From JADFOJ01 sp041580235 (GTDB lineage: Bacteria; Planctomycetota; Phycisphaerae; Phycisphaerales; SM1A02), in the NCBI GenBank assembly GCA_041580235.1, contig JBFGEG010000013.1, forward strand, positions 1-49,401: DNA of 49,401 bases, written 5' to 3'. This document shows positions 16,919 through 25,390 of this stretch, piece by piece. A program made the position numbers and the translations under genes. The notes below the pieces were generated by a model. That model saw nothing but the letters and a program-made list of their open reading frames with translations. It had not been told where the DNA came from and made no database searches. The stretch's first letter is position 1; each line of letters starts with the position of its first letter.

Positions 16919-17044
16919 GACCGGGTGCGCGGCGGGTGGTTCACAGTCTGCTGACGGCGTCCTGCCGGTCCAACCGCGGCATCCATCCCGCGTCCCTGGA
17001 ACGGGCTTGCCCCACTGGTTTCTGACCCTCGACCCCTCGCCCCT

Positions 17045-19819
17045 TCATTCGGCCTTCGCGTGGCCGAAGACGAGCCTCGCCCGATACGGGCCGAAGCCGT
17101 GCTCGTCGAACACCAGCAGCTCGTTGTGCTCGCCGATCTTGACCCAGGACCGAGGGACATAGAGGTAGCGTTGCGGCCCCACGGGGCGACCGTCGGCGGT
17201 CGCCGTGAAGTAGCGGCCGACGTTGTGCCCGTTGATGAAGGCCTGGCCCTTGCTCAGTCCGGCGGTGTCAAGCCGCAGCGGCAGCGGCGCGTCGTTCACG
17301 ACGAATGATGTCCGCCACCAGCACGGGGCTCCCCGCAGCGTCCGGGTGGCGGCCGTGCGGCTCACGGGGCCGTACGCCGCCGCCGGTGGGGGCTCCCACT
17401 TGGCGAAGGCCCAGGACGCGGCCCCGGAGATGCTGTCCACGCACTCGTAGATGGTCAGGGCCCGCGACACTTCGTCGGCGGCATTGTGCTGCCTGAGGTC
17501 CGGGGCGAAGCGGATCTCGTTCTTGCCGCGCTTGAACCCCTTGGTCTCGCCGGGACGGAGCAGGATGCGAGCCATGCAACCGCCCGACGCCCCCGCGTAG
17601 TACGCCACGGGCTTGCCGTTGAGCACCACGGTGCCGCTCGACTTCGCGCCGTCGATCTCCAGGAGAATCGGGGCCTTGCGGGTGTGCGTCCACGACCACG
17701 CAACCTGGTTGGTGTCGCTGAGCTGCCCCTGGGTGCGGCCCGCGAGGTACCCGCGCAGCTCGAACGGGTCGACGGCGCCGCCCTCGAGCTTCTTGGGCTT
17801 GACGGCGGCCAGTCGCTTCACTTCGTAGATGTGCCCGTACAGCCCCTTCTTCTCGCCGAGATCGTTGCCCTCGGCGAACCGGCCGAAGTTGTCCACCAGG
17901 GCCACGAGCGTGTGCGGCCCCTTGGCCAGGGCCTGATCGAACGCGCGGTGATCGGCGCCGCGTCCCACGCCGACGATGCGGGCCAGCTTGCCGTCAATGA
18001 ACAGATGCACGCGATCAGCCGATTGCGGCAGATGCCACCGGCGCTTGCGGGCCGACGTGTTCTTGAGCTGCAGGCGATACCAGCCATAGCCCACGGCCGC
18101 CCCGCACGCGGCGAGCGTCTCGGGACCCTCGAGCGTGGCAAAGCGCGGCGACTCACCCTTCACGTAGGCGTGGGCCGGAGCCGCCTGCCACTCAGCGAGG
18201 CTGATCGTGGTGCTGCCCCCCGGCCGCGGTGACTCGATCGCCAGCCGCTCGGCCTGCCCCTCGGCGGTTATTGTCCAGGCGCTGCTCCCTTTCTTTCCGG
18301 GCAGCACCGCCCCGTCGGGGGTGAGACCGCCGACGTTGACCAGCAGCGCCGTGTCGTCGTGGTAGGTTTCGTCGATCTGCTGCTGGTTGCAGATCACGAC
18401 GGTGAGACGCTTGTGCTTGAGGACCAGCGGCTTGCCTCCCGCCGGCACCGTGGCCTCGAGCGGGGAGCCGTCGATCGAGAGATAGGCGGGTGCGCGAGCC
18501 GGTCCCTGCAGCACGAGCATCGAACGGCCCACGATTGCGTACGGACAGAGGTTGGCGTAATCCAGCCGTCCCGACCCGCGAAGGTCGACGTCCACCACGT
18601 ACCACCCGACGGGCTGGTCGCCGAGGGAGACAGGCAACCGTATGCCCTGGTCGAGAAGCAGGGTGGCCTCCTGACGCGGCCCGTCGGCGAAGACAAAGAC
18701 CACCTGGCCGGCCCCGCCGCGAAGGTGGAGCACCGACACGCGGCGGGCTGACGTCTTCGACCCTGCCCTCGCGGAGGGGTCGAGCTCGGCGAGATCGAGG
18801 GCCACCGGGTGGAAATCGGGTGCCAGGTCAGCGAAGACATGGCCGAAGTTGCTGGCGAAGCTGACGAGACGCTTGATCGCGCGGTACTTCGCGCCGCGGC
18901 TTCCCGTCTCGCTCAACGGCGCGCTGGCCGCGGCCGCTGAGGTCACGAAGCCGTCGGGGCGGCCCGCCCTTCGCCCGCCGATGAAGCCGAAATTCGTGCC
19001 GCCGTGAAACGGCCACACCACCGGCTGCGCCCCGGCGGCCAGCACTTGCGCGAGCCACTGCAAGACCTGCGGCGGCGTGCTCGTGTCGGGTTCGGACTCG
19101 CCCCAGGCGTCGGCGTGCGCCGGATTGAACTGGCTCACGAGCCGCGGCGCCTTGGTCTGAACGAGCCGCAATTGGCGCAGGTGCACCAGCAGCTCGTCGC
19201 GCCCGCGCCATGTGTCGATGGTGCCCGCGGACTCCTGCCACAGATCGTTGGCGTTGGTGATCGGAACGTTGATGCCGTTTTCGCGGAGGTACCGGGTGAC
19301 TTCGCGGAGATAACGGTCCGCCTGCACCTGGTTCGAGCACAGCCAGGCGTGCTCGCTCTGGACGAGCAGGATGGGGCCGTCGTTGGTCACCTGCAGATCC
19401 GCCAGCTCCGCCACCAGCTTGCGGTAGTAGAGACCGACCCGCTCCAGGAACGTCTCGTTGGCCTCCCTCAGGGCGACCCCCGGCGTTTCCAGCAGCCAGC
19501 TCGGCAGCCCCCCGGCGTCGAAGTTGGCTCCCACGAACGGCCCCGGCCGCAGCATGACCCACATGCCCGCCTTGCCGCACAGCTCCACGAACCCGCGGAC
19601 ATCGCCGGCGCCGTGAAAGGAGAACCGGCCCTTGCGAGGCTCGTGCAGCATCCAGGGGCAGGATGTGGCGATCGTGTTGAACCCGGCTTGGCGGGCGGCG
19701 GCAATCCGCTCGGCCCACATCTCCGGCGGCACCCGCGCGTACTCGACCGAGGCACCGAGGATCCACACGCGGCGGCTGTCGATCGAGAAGCTCTGTCCGT
19801 CGTACGTGACGCTGGGCAT
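17045..19819 (-). CDS. GH35-like beta-galactosidase homologue, catalytic residues apparently lost
   Basis: A 924-residue protein with a GH35 (beta-galactosidase) TIM-barrel from about residue 1 to 330. Landmarks are 'VEYARVPPEMW', 'RPGPFVGANFDAGGLPSWLL', 'NDGPILLVQ' and 'FHGGTNFGF'. At the acid/base site the family has Q-x-E-N-E-[YW]; here residues 154-159 read QSEHAW, putting Ala158 at the catalytic Glu. At the nucleophile site the family has [ST]-E-F; here 'SQF' puts Gln230 there. The usual Glu in 'CAEW' is also changed (GANF). Later regions contain jelly-roll-like domains ('YGWYRLQL', 'GHNVGRYF'). No signal peptide is seen from ATG 19819. The frame is intact, so it is a maintained non-standard member, perhaps binding sugar without hydrolysis. 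No other sugar-degradation gene is adjacent. Confidence 0.8.
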   Translation of the reverse strand: MPSVTYDGQSFSIDSRRVWILGASVEYARVPPEMWAERIAAARQAGFNTIATSCPWMLHEPRKGRFSFHGAGDVRGFVELCGKAGMWVMLRPGPFVGANFDAGGLPSWLLETPGVALREANETFLERVGLYYRKLVAELADLQVTNDGPILLVQSEHAWLCSNQVQADRYLREVTRYLRENGINVPITNANDLWQESAGTIDTWRGRDELLVHLRQLRLVQTKAPRLVSQFNPAHADAWGESEPDTSTPPQVLQWLAQVLAAGAQPVVWPFHGGTNFGFIGGRRAGRPDGFVTSAAAASAPLSETGSRGAKYRAIKRLVSFASNFGHVFADLAPDFHPVALDLAELDPSARAGSKTSARRVSVLHLRGGAGQVVFVFADGPRQEATLLLDQGIRLPVSLGDQPVGWYVVDVDLRGSGRLDYANLCPYAIVGRSMLVLQGPARAPAYLSIDGSPLEATVPAGGKPLVLKHKRLTVVICNQQQIDETYHDDTALLVNVGGLTPDGAVLPGKKGSSAWTITAEGQAERLAIESPRPGGSTTISLAEWQAAPAHAYVKGESPRFATLEGPETLAACGAAVGYGWYRLQLKNTSARKRRWHLPQSADRVHLFIDGKLARIVGVGRGADHRAFDQALAKGPHTLVALVDNFGRFAEGNDLGEKKGLYGHIYEVKRLAAVKPKKLEGGAVDPFELRGYLAGRTQGQLSDTNQVAWSWTHTRKAPILLEIDGAKSSGTVVLNGKPVAYYAGASGGCMARILLRPGETKGFKRGKNEIRFAPDLRQHNAADEVSRALTIYECVDSISGAASWAFAKWEPPPAAAYGPVSRTAATRTLRGAPCWWRTSFVVNDAPLPLRLDTAGLSKGQAFINGHNVGRYFTATADGRPVGPQRYLYVPRSWVKIGEHNELLVFDEHGFGPYRARLVFGHAKAE

Positions 19820-19900
19820 GGTCCGAAGTGTAACCGTAATGGAATCCGAGGACGCCGTGTGTCCGTCACGGCCCGGCAACCCTAGACTTGCCGCAAGCCC

Positions 19901-21682
19901 ATGAACGCTCGATTGTTGACCATGACGAGGCGGGGGAACCGGCGGTGGGCAGCCGCGCTGGCGACACTCGCCACGGCATGGGCCGCCGGCTGCGAGGCTC
20001 CCTTTGCCCACCTCGACCGCCGCACCAGCGAGCTGCTCAACGAGACGAACCAGGGGCTGGGCGCTGACACCATCGATCCCCGTCTGGACTGGGAGCCCGG
20101 CTCAAAGCCCGATAAGTACGAAGGCGATGAGCTGTACGCGTATCAGCCACCCACCGAGAATCCGCCCGCCAGTGAGCTGACGTACCCGCCGGCCGAGGAC
20201 GCGGCCGGGGTCATCCAGCGTCTGGACGGATACGCCCGGACACCCACCGACGCGATCGAGCTCGATCTCCCCGCCGCGCTCATGTACGCCGTCCGTAACA
20301 GCCGCGCGTACCGCTTCGCCGAGGAAGACTACGTCCTGGAGGCGCTGCGACTGCTGAGCGAGCGGCACCTCTGGGGACCGCGCGTCTTCAACGACACCGA
20401 GCTCGTGATCGACTCCTTCGGCGACGACGGGCTGTATGACACGGCTCTGCGGCTGGTCAACGACCTCCAGGTGACGCAGCGTCTGCCGTACGGCGGCGAG
20501 GTCTCCGCCCGGTTCCTGACCGCCCTGACCGAGGACCTGCACGAGCGGGTGGCGGGGGAGAATGTCCAGACCGCGGACCTGATCTTCGCCGCCGACGTTC
20601 CGCTGCTGCGTGGTGCAGGCATGGTGGCCCGCGAGGACCTCATCCAGGCCGAGCGCAACGTCATCTACGCCGCCCGAAGCTTCGAGCGATTCCGCCGGGA
20701 CTTCCTGGTCGAGATCACGAGCGACTTCCTGGACCTGGTCATCGACCAGCAGGCGATCCGCAACACCGAAGCGAACGTCAAACTCCTGGAGACCTTCGAG
20801 GCGCGGGCGGTCGCCCTGACCGAGGCGGGACGGAGCCCGCCTTTCGAGGCAGCCGAAGCCGCGCAGGAGACGCTGAGCCGCCGCGATGGTCTCGTCCGCC
20901 AGCAGGAGAGCTACCGGCTGGCCGTGGACCGGTTCAAGGTCCGCATCGGGATGCCGGAGGAGACGGCGGTGGAGATCATCTCCTCGGGTCCCGGGCTGTC
21001 CCCGCCCAGGGTGGATCTCGACGAGGCGGTGGAGGTCGCGATGCGCTACCGGCTCGATCTTCAGAACCGTCGTGACTTCGTGGATGATGCGAGACGCTCC
21101 ATCAACAACGCCCGCAACGCTCTGCTCGCCGATCTCGGTCTCAGCGGCTCCGTGGTCATCCCCACCGACGACGACCGGGACTACCCCGGTCTGGACTTCG
21201 ATCTCGAGAGCACGACGTTTCGGGCGGCGCTGGTGCTCGGGCTGCCGATTGACCGCACGATCGAGCGAATCAACTTGCGCGAGACACAGATCGGCCTGGA
21301 GCGCACCATTCGCGAGTACTCCCGCTTTCGCGACACCGTGGCCGTCGAGGTGCGGGCATCGGTGCGCAACATCGACAGCGCGATCTTCAGCCGCGACCTT
21401 CAGGAGGAGAGCCTCCGGATCGCGGGAATCCGTTTGGCGTCGATCGATGCTGCGCCGGATCGAGCCAACGCCACGGACCGCAATCTCGCGGCGGACGGCC
21501 TGCTCCGCGCCCAGGACTCCTACCTGCTGGCCCGGCGGAACCTCCAGATCGCGATCCTGCGGTACCTGCTGGACAGCGGTCAGCTTCGCATCGAGCCCGA
21601 CGGCACGATCCGGCCTCTGGCGGGCATGGAGCTTCGGCAGGGTGAGCCCCTCGACTACGGCCAGCCGCAACCCGGGCCGTGA
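19901..21682 (+). CDS. TolC-family outer-membrane efflux lipoprotein
   Basis: A 593-residue protein. The N-terminus has a basic stretch, a hydrophobic segment and a lipobox 'AWAAGC' with C31 as the likely lipid-bearing residue. Residues about 115-580 match the outer-membrane efflux (TolC/OEP) pattern of two similar halves, with long amphipathic helices ('AERNVIYAARSFERFRRDFLVEI' region) and 'LRGAGMVAREDLIQAE'. TolC proteins form a trimeric channel through the outer membrane and dock with a periplasmic adaptor. The adaptor gene follows 131 bp downstream. The start ATG 19901 has no ribosome site; a TAGACT (-10-like) lies at 19883-19888. An N-terminal spacer of about 80 Pro- and acid-rich residues between lipobox and channel is an extra compared with E. 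coli TolC. Confidence 0.82.
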   Translation: MNARLLTMTRRGNRRWAAALATLATAWAAGCEAPFAHLDRRTSELLNETNQGLGADTIDPRLDWEPGSKPDKYEGDELYAYQPPTENPPASELTYPPAEDAAGVIQRLDGYARTPTDAIELDLPAALMYAVRNSRAYRFAEEDYVLEALRLLSERHLWGPRVFNDTELVIDSFGDDGLYDTALRLVNDLQVTQRLPYGGEVSARFLTALTEDLHERVAGENVQTADLIFAADVPLLRGAGMVAREDLIQAERNVIYAARSFERFRRDFLVEITSDFLDLVIDQQAIRNTEANVKLLETFEARAVALTEAGRSPPFEAAEAAQETLSRRDGLVRQQESYRLAVDRFKVRIGMPEETAVEIISSGPGLSPPRVDLDEAVEVAMRYRLDLQNRRDFVDDARRSINNARNALLADLGLSGSVVIPTDDDRDYPGLDFDLESTTFRAALVLGLPIDRTIERINLRETQIGLERTIREYSRFRDTVAVEVRASVRNIDSAIFSRDLQEESLRIAGIRLASIDAAPDRANATDRNLAADGLLRAQDSYLLARRNLQIAILRYLLDSGQLRIEPDGTIRPLAGMELRQGEPLDYGQPQPGP

Positions 21683-21813
21683 CCGAGTGAGCTGAGATTC
21701 CCCTCGATCCCGTGCGGGAGGTGCCCTATGGTTCCTTTCGCGGGGGCCGACGTTCGCTGAGCCCGGCATCGGTAGACCGGGGCACCTCTGGACCGTTCAG
21801 GAAGCTCACCGTG

Positions 21814-23418
21814 ATGACCCATAGCTCCACGCGTCGGGGGGGATCCACGCTGATCGTGGTCTCGGCGGTCGTGTTCGTTGCCGCGGCGGCACTGGCAGCC
21901 GTGCTGCTCGGCGGCGGGGGCTCTTCCGCGCACGAGGCCGGATCTCCGGACAAGCACGTTGTCGAGCGCGGCTCCTTCGAGATCTCGGTGCCCGCCTCCG
22001 GCGAGCTGGCCGCCCTCAAGCAGATCGAGATCCGCAACCGTCTCGAGTACCGGGCGCAGATCACTGAGATCGTCGAGGAGGGGACCACCGTCAAGGAGGG
22101 CGACGTGCTGTTCCGCCTCGCCAAGGACGAGATCGAGGACAAGATCCAGGACGCGCGGGACGCCCTGAGCGCCGCCGAGAACGCGGCGATCGGCGCCCAG
22201 TCCAACCTCGAGATCAGAATGAGCGAGCGTGACAGCGCCATCGAGAAGGCCGACCTCGACGTGACGCTGGCCGAGCTGGCGCTGGAGGCGTGGAAGCTGG
22301 GCGAGGTGGTGTCCAAGCGGCAGGAGCTGGCGCTCGAGAAAGAGACCGCCAGGATGGACTATGACCGGCTCCTCGACAAGTACGAGGATTCCAAGCTGCT
22401 CGTCGAGCAGGAGTTCATCAGCCAGGACGAGTTCCGCACGGACGAGATCAACATGATCAAGGCCAAGGCGAGGCTCGACCAGGCGCTGCTGGACATCGAG
22501 GTCTACGAGCAGTACGAGCACGTGAAGCAGGAAGCCCAGAAGAACTCCGACGTCGAGCAGGCCAAGGCGGAGCGTGATCGTGTTGAAAAACGGCACAATG
22601 CAGAGATCGAGCGGGCACAGTCCGACGTGACCAACAAGCAGGCGCACCTCCGCAGCACGAACGATCGCCTGGAGGACCTGGTCCAGCAGCTCGAGTACTG
22701 CACGGTTCGAGCGCCGTCGGGCGGCCTGGTCGTCTACGCCAACAGCCTGGAGCAGAACCGGTGGTCGCGTGGCGACCGCGGCGATCTCCAGGTCGGGGCG
22801 GAGATCCGCAAGAACGAGCTGGTCATGGTTCTGCCCGATACGTCGCAGATGACGGCCGAGGTCAAGGTCAACGAGTCGCTGACGGGCCTCATCGAGGCGG
22901 GCCAGCGGGCGATCGTCTCCTCCGATGCCATGCCCGAAGCGGTCCTGGAGGGCGAGGTTCTCTCCATCGGGGTGCTCGCCGAATCCGGCGGCTGGCGCGA
23001 CCCCAATCGCCGCGACTACACGGTCAAGGTGCTACTGACCACCGACGGCAACGATCTGGGTCTCAAGCCGTCCATGCGGTGCAAGGCGGAGATCTACGTC
23101 GGCCTCGTGGAGGACGCGATCCACGTGCCGCTGCAGGCCGTCTTCCACGACGGCCCGGCCGCCTACGTTTACGTGCCGCAGGGGGCGGGCTTCGCCCAGC
23201 GCCGCGTGTCGGTGGGGCAGGCCTCGGGACTGCACATCGAGATCACCCAGGGGCTCGACGAGGGCGAGACGGTGCTGGTTCGCGAGCCGCAGGCCCGCGA
23301 GATCGTCGCCCGCCTGCAGGACGACACGCCGGCCGACGGCCAGGCGGCGCTGGCGAGGCCCAACGGCTTTCCCGCCAACGGCAAGGGCAAGAACCGGCCC
23401 TCCCGCCGGCCGGGCTAG
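21814..23418 (+). CDS. HlyD-family periplasmic adaptor protein
   Basis: A 534-residue membrane-fusion protein. One N-terminal membrane helix (about 12-32) anchors it in the inner membrane. It then has a barrel/lipoyl half ('GTTVKEGDVLFRLAKDEIEDKI'), a long coiled-coil hairpin (about 95-300, very rich in Glu, Lys and Ala), the second lipoyl half ('YCTVRAPSGGLVVYANS'), and C-terminal barrel domains ('LKPSMRCKAEIYVG'). It should bridge the TolC-like channel before it to an inner-membrane pump. No ABC, RND or MFS pump gene is in the neighbourhood, so the pump must be encoded elsewhere. ATG 21814 is preferred since the longer frame from 21712 would add 34 non-membrane residues. The coiled coil is longer than in ordinary RND adaptors, nearer to the HlyD/MacA style. 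Confidence 0.84.
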   Translation: MTHSSTRRGGSTLIVVSAVVFVAAAALAAVLLGGGGSSAHEAGSPDKHVVERGSFEISVPASGELAALKQIEIRNRLEYRAQITEIVEEGTTVKEGDVLFRLAKDEIEDKIQDARDALSAAENAAIGAQSNLEIRMSERDSAIEKADLDVTLAELALEAWKLGEVVSKRQELALEKETARMDYDRLLDKYEDSKLLVEQEFISQDEFRTDEINMIKAKARLDQALLDIEVYEQYEHVKQEAQKNSDVEQAKAERDRVEKRHNAEIERAQSDVTNKQAHLRSTNDRLEDLVQQLEYCTVRAPSGGLVVYANSLEQNRWSRGDRGDLQVGAEIRKNELVMVLPDTSQMTAEVKVNESLTGLIEAGQRAIVSSDAMPEAVLEGEVLSIGVLAESGGWRDPNRRDYTVKVLLTTDGNDLGLKPSMRCKAEIYVGLVEDAIHVPLQAVFHDGPAAYVYVPQGAGFAQRRVSVGQASGLHIEITQGLDEGETVLVREPQAREIVARLQDDTPADGQAALARPNGFPANGKGKNRPSRRPG

Positions 23419-23426
23419 AAGATCCA

Positions 23427-24698
23427 CTAACGCTTCAGATGACTCGGCGTCTCGGGCTTCAGCTCGGTGGCCGTGATCTGACGCGGCTCGACCTGCACCG
23501 AGCCGGGCGTGTCGATCGATTCGTCCGTCGTCACGTGCAGATCCTTGAGGTCGCGGGCCGCGGGCAGCAGACGCTTCTCCAGCGAGCCGACCGCGCGGTC
23601 GTACGCTTCGCCCGCCTGCTTCACGGCAACGCCGATCCCCTCGAAGTGCGTGACGAACCTCGACAGCCGCTGGTAGAGCTCCTTGCCCGCCGCCGCGATC
23701 TGCCGCGCGTTGTCGGCCACGTTGTCCTGCTGCCAGCCGAAGGCCACCGCGCGCAGCAGCGCCACCAGCAAGGTCGGCGTGGCGATGAGCACGTGGTTGC
23801 GCATGGCGGCGGCATGAATGTCCGGCTTCACCTCCACTGCCGCCAATAGCGCCGACTCCAGGGGCATGAACATCACGACCAGCTTGGGTGTGCGCTCGAA
23901 CTGATCCCAATAGCTCTTGGCGGACAGCCGACGGTGATGCCTCTCCACCTGCTCGGCATGACGCCGCAGTGCCGCGGGGCGATCGGCGTCGGGCGACAGC
24001 GAGTCCAGGTAGGCATCCAGGGCGACCTTGGAATCGACGACGATGACACCCTCGCCCGGCAGGTGCACGATCATGTCGGGCCGGTCCTGGGTGGCCGGGT
24101 CGTCCGTGGCCGGCTGCTGCGTGAAGTCACAGTGCTCGGACATCCCGGCCAGGCGGACCACGTTGCGCAGCTGCATCTCGCCCCACTTGCCACGTTGCTC
24201 GGGCCGTCGGAGGGCGGTGGTGAGCTTGTCCGTCGCCTGGTTGAGCTCGCGGTGCGAGTCGGCGATGGCGCTGATCTGCTGCTCAAGCCCCCGGTAGGCG
24301 ACCTCTCGCTTCTTCTCGATCTCCGTGACGGCGTGGGCGTGCTTTTCGAGCAGCTCCTTCACGGGCTTCACCATGCCGTCGATGGCCAGCTGCCTCTTCT
24401 CGACGTCGCCCTTGGCCTCGGCGAGGGCCGTCTGCAGGGTGGTCCGGGCCAGGTCGAGGAACTGCTCGTTGTTGGCTCGAAGCGCCTCGGTGCCCAGCGC
24501 GGTGAACGAGTCCTCGAGGCGTTTCTCGTCGGCGATCCGGGTCTCGATCTGCCGCGACAGCAATCCCGCCTCGGCTCGGGCGTTGGCCAGATCGGCGGCG
24601 AGTTGCGTTCGCCGCTTCAGCGCGAACACCCAGGCGCCGAGAACCCCCAGGAGAATACCGATCCCCAGGCCCACGAGTGCGTCGAACCATCCGATCAT
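23427..24698 (-). CDS. rmuC: RmuC-family DNA recombination protein
   Basis: A 423-residue protein. It begins with one membrane helix ('ALVGLGIGILLGVLGAWVFAL', cited as its core LVGLGIGILLGVLGAWVF), continues as a coiled coil (about 30-160), and then has the conserved RmuC nuclease-fold core: 'RGKWGEMQLRNVVRLAGM', 'RPDMIVHLPGEGVIVVDSKV' and 'NHVLIATPTLLVALLRAVAFGW'. The DSK triplet fits the PD-(D/E)xK-type site predicted for RmuC, which limits inversions and rearrangements at repeats in E. coli. ATG 24698 is chosen since the membrane helix starts there; the longer frame to 24974 overlaps the sigma-factor gene on the other strand. It converges with the HlyD-type gene, with 8 bp between stops. 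A short tandem repeat (24725-24748) lies upstream of its start. Confidence 0.92.
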   Translation of the reverse strand: MIGWFDALVGLGIGILLGVLGAWVFALKRRTQLAADLANARAEAGLLSRQIETRIADEKRLEDSFTALGTEALRANNEQFLDLARTTLQTALAEAKGDVEKRQLAIDGMVKPVKELLEKHAHAVTEIEKKREVAYRGLEQQISAIADSHRELNQATDKLTTALRRPEQRGKWGEMQLRNVVRLAGMSEHCDFTQQPATDDPATQDRPDMIVHLPGEGVIVVDSKVALDAYLDSLSPDADRPAALRRHAEQVERHHRRLSAKSYWDQFERTPKLVVMFMPLESALLAAVEVKPDIHAAAMRNHVLIATPTLLVALLRAVAFGWQQDNVADNARQIAAAGKELYQRLSRFVTHFEGIGVAVKQAGEAYDRAVGSLEKRLLPAARDLKDLHVTTDESIDTPGSVQVEPRQITATELKPETPSHLKR

Positions 24699-24724
24699 AA
24701 AGGGATGATAACAGGAGAGGGACG

Positions 24725-24748
24725 AAGGCACGGAGGCACGAAGGCACG
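24725..24748 (+). repeat. Tandem octamer repeat RAGGCACG, three units
   Basis: Three adjoining units, AAGGCACG, GAGGCACG and AAGGCACG, lie in the 112 bp between the divergent rmuC and sigma-factor starts. The same octamer recurs in four units at 30660-30691. I recall this octamer family as scattered in intergenic DNA of planctomycetes, but that is not checked here. Confidence 0.8.
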
Positions 24749-24810
24749 CAGTGAGAACGCTCGGAGCCAAAAAATCCGGAGGTCCGGGAGACACGGCGCA
24801 TCCGGCGGCC

Positions 24811-25383
24811 ATGACTGATACGGCCGAACGCGAAGCCGCCGACCTCGCCGCCGCCCAGGCGGGTGACGACGACGCCTTCGCCCGGCTGTATGACCGCCTT
24901 GCGCCCGTCGTGCTGTCGTTGTGCCGGCAGCGGTGGCTGGTCGAGGCGGAGGACGCGATGCAGGAGACGTTCATCCGTGCCCACCGTCTGCTTCACAAGG
25001 TCGAGGATCCCGGTCGGCTCCGCCCGTGGCTGTTCGCCATCAGCCGGCGGGTCTGCTCCGAGCGCCGCCGCGCGGCGCGACGCCGCACGCGTCACGAGGA
25101 GCAGTTCGCCGTGAGCCGTGCCGCCCACGCCCCGAAGAGCTCGACCGGCACCGCCGCGGCGGCCGGCCCCTCACAGGAGACCGAGCACGCCGAGCAGCTG
25201 CAACGGCTCGGCAACGCCCTGGATCAGCTCGATGACCGCGAACGTCTGGCCGTCCATCTCTATTACCTGGAAGCCGACCCGGTGCGGGCCGCGGCCTCGG
25301 CGCTGGGCCTGTCCCGCAGCGGCTACTACAAGCTGCTCGCCCGCGCCCGCGACCGCCTCGCGGGTCTCATAGAAGAGAAGTAA
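24811..25383 (+). CDS. ECF-type RNA polymerase sigma factor
   Basis: A 190-residue sigma-70 family protein with region 2 ('AFARLYDRLAPVVLSLC', 'EAEDAMQETFIRAHRLL', 'LRPWLFAISRRVCSERR') and region 4 ('LDQLDDRERLAVHLYYLE', then the helix-turn-helix 'AASALGLSRSGYYKLLARAR'). Region 3 is missing, as in extracytoplasmic-function sigma factors. It would direct RNA polymerase to a small set of promoters when freed by a partner. The start ATG 24811 is chosen; GTG 24751 would add 20 residues that overlap the repeat-bearing leader. The linker of about 55 residues between regions 2 and 4 is long and rich in Ala, Pro and Thr. Its stop lies 7 bp before a large membrane protein that has the layout expected of its regulator. 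Confidence 0.88.
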   Translation: MTDTAEREAADLAAAQAGDDDAFARLYDRLAPVVLSLCRQRWLVEAEDAMQETFIRAHRLLHKVEDPGRLRPWLFAISRRVCSERRRAARRRTRHEEQFAVSRAAHAPKSSTGTAAAAGPSQETEHAEQLQRLGNALDQLDDRERLAVHLYYLEADPVRAAASALGLSRSGYYKLLARARDRLAGLIEEK

Positions 25384-25390
25384 ACCCGTC

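Noticed and set aside
17045..19819. GH35-like gene as a decaying pseudogene
   Set aside because: The frame is complete over 924 codons with ordinary codon use, so loss of catalytic residues without decay points to a kept function.
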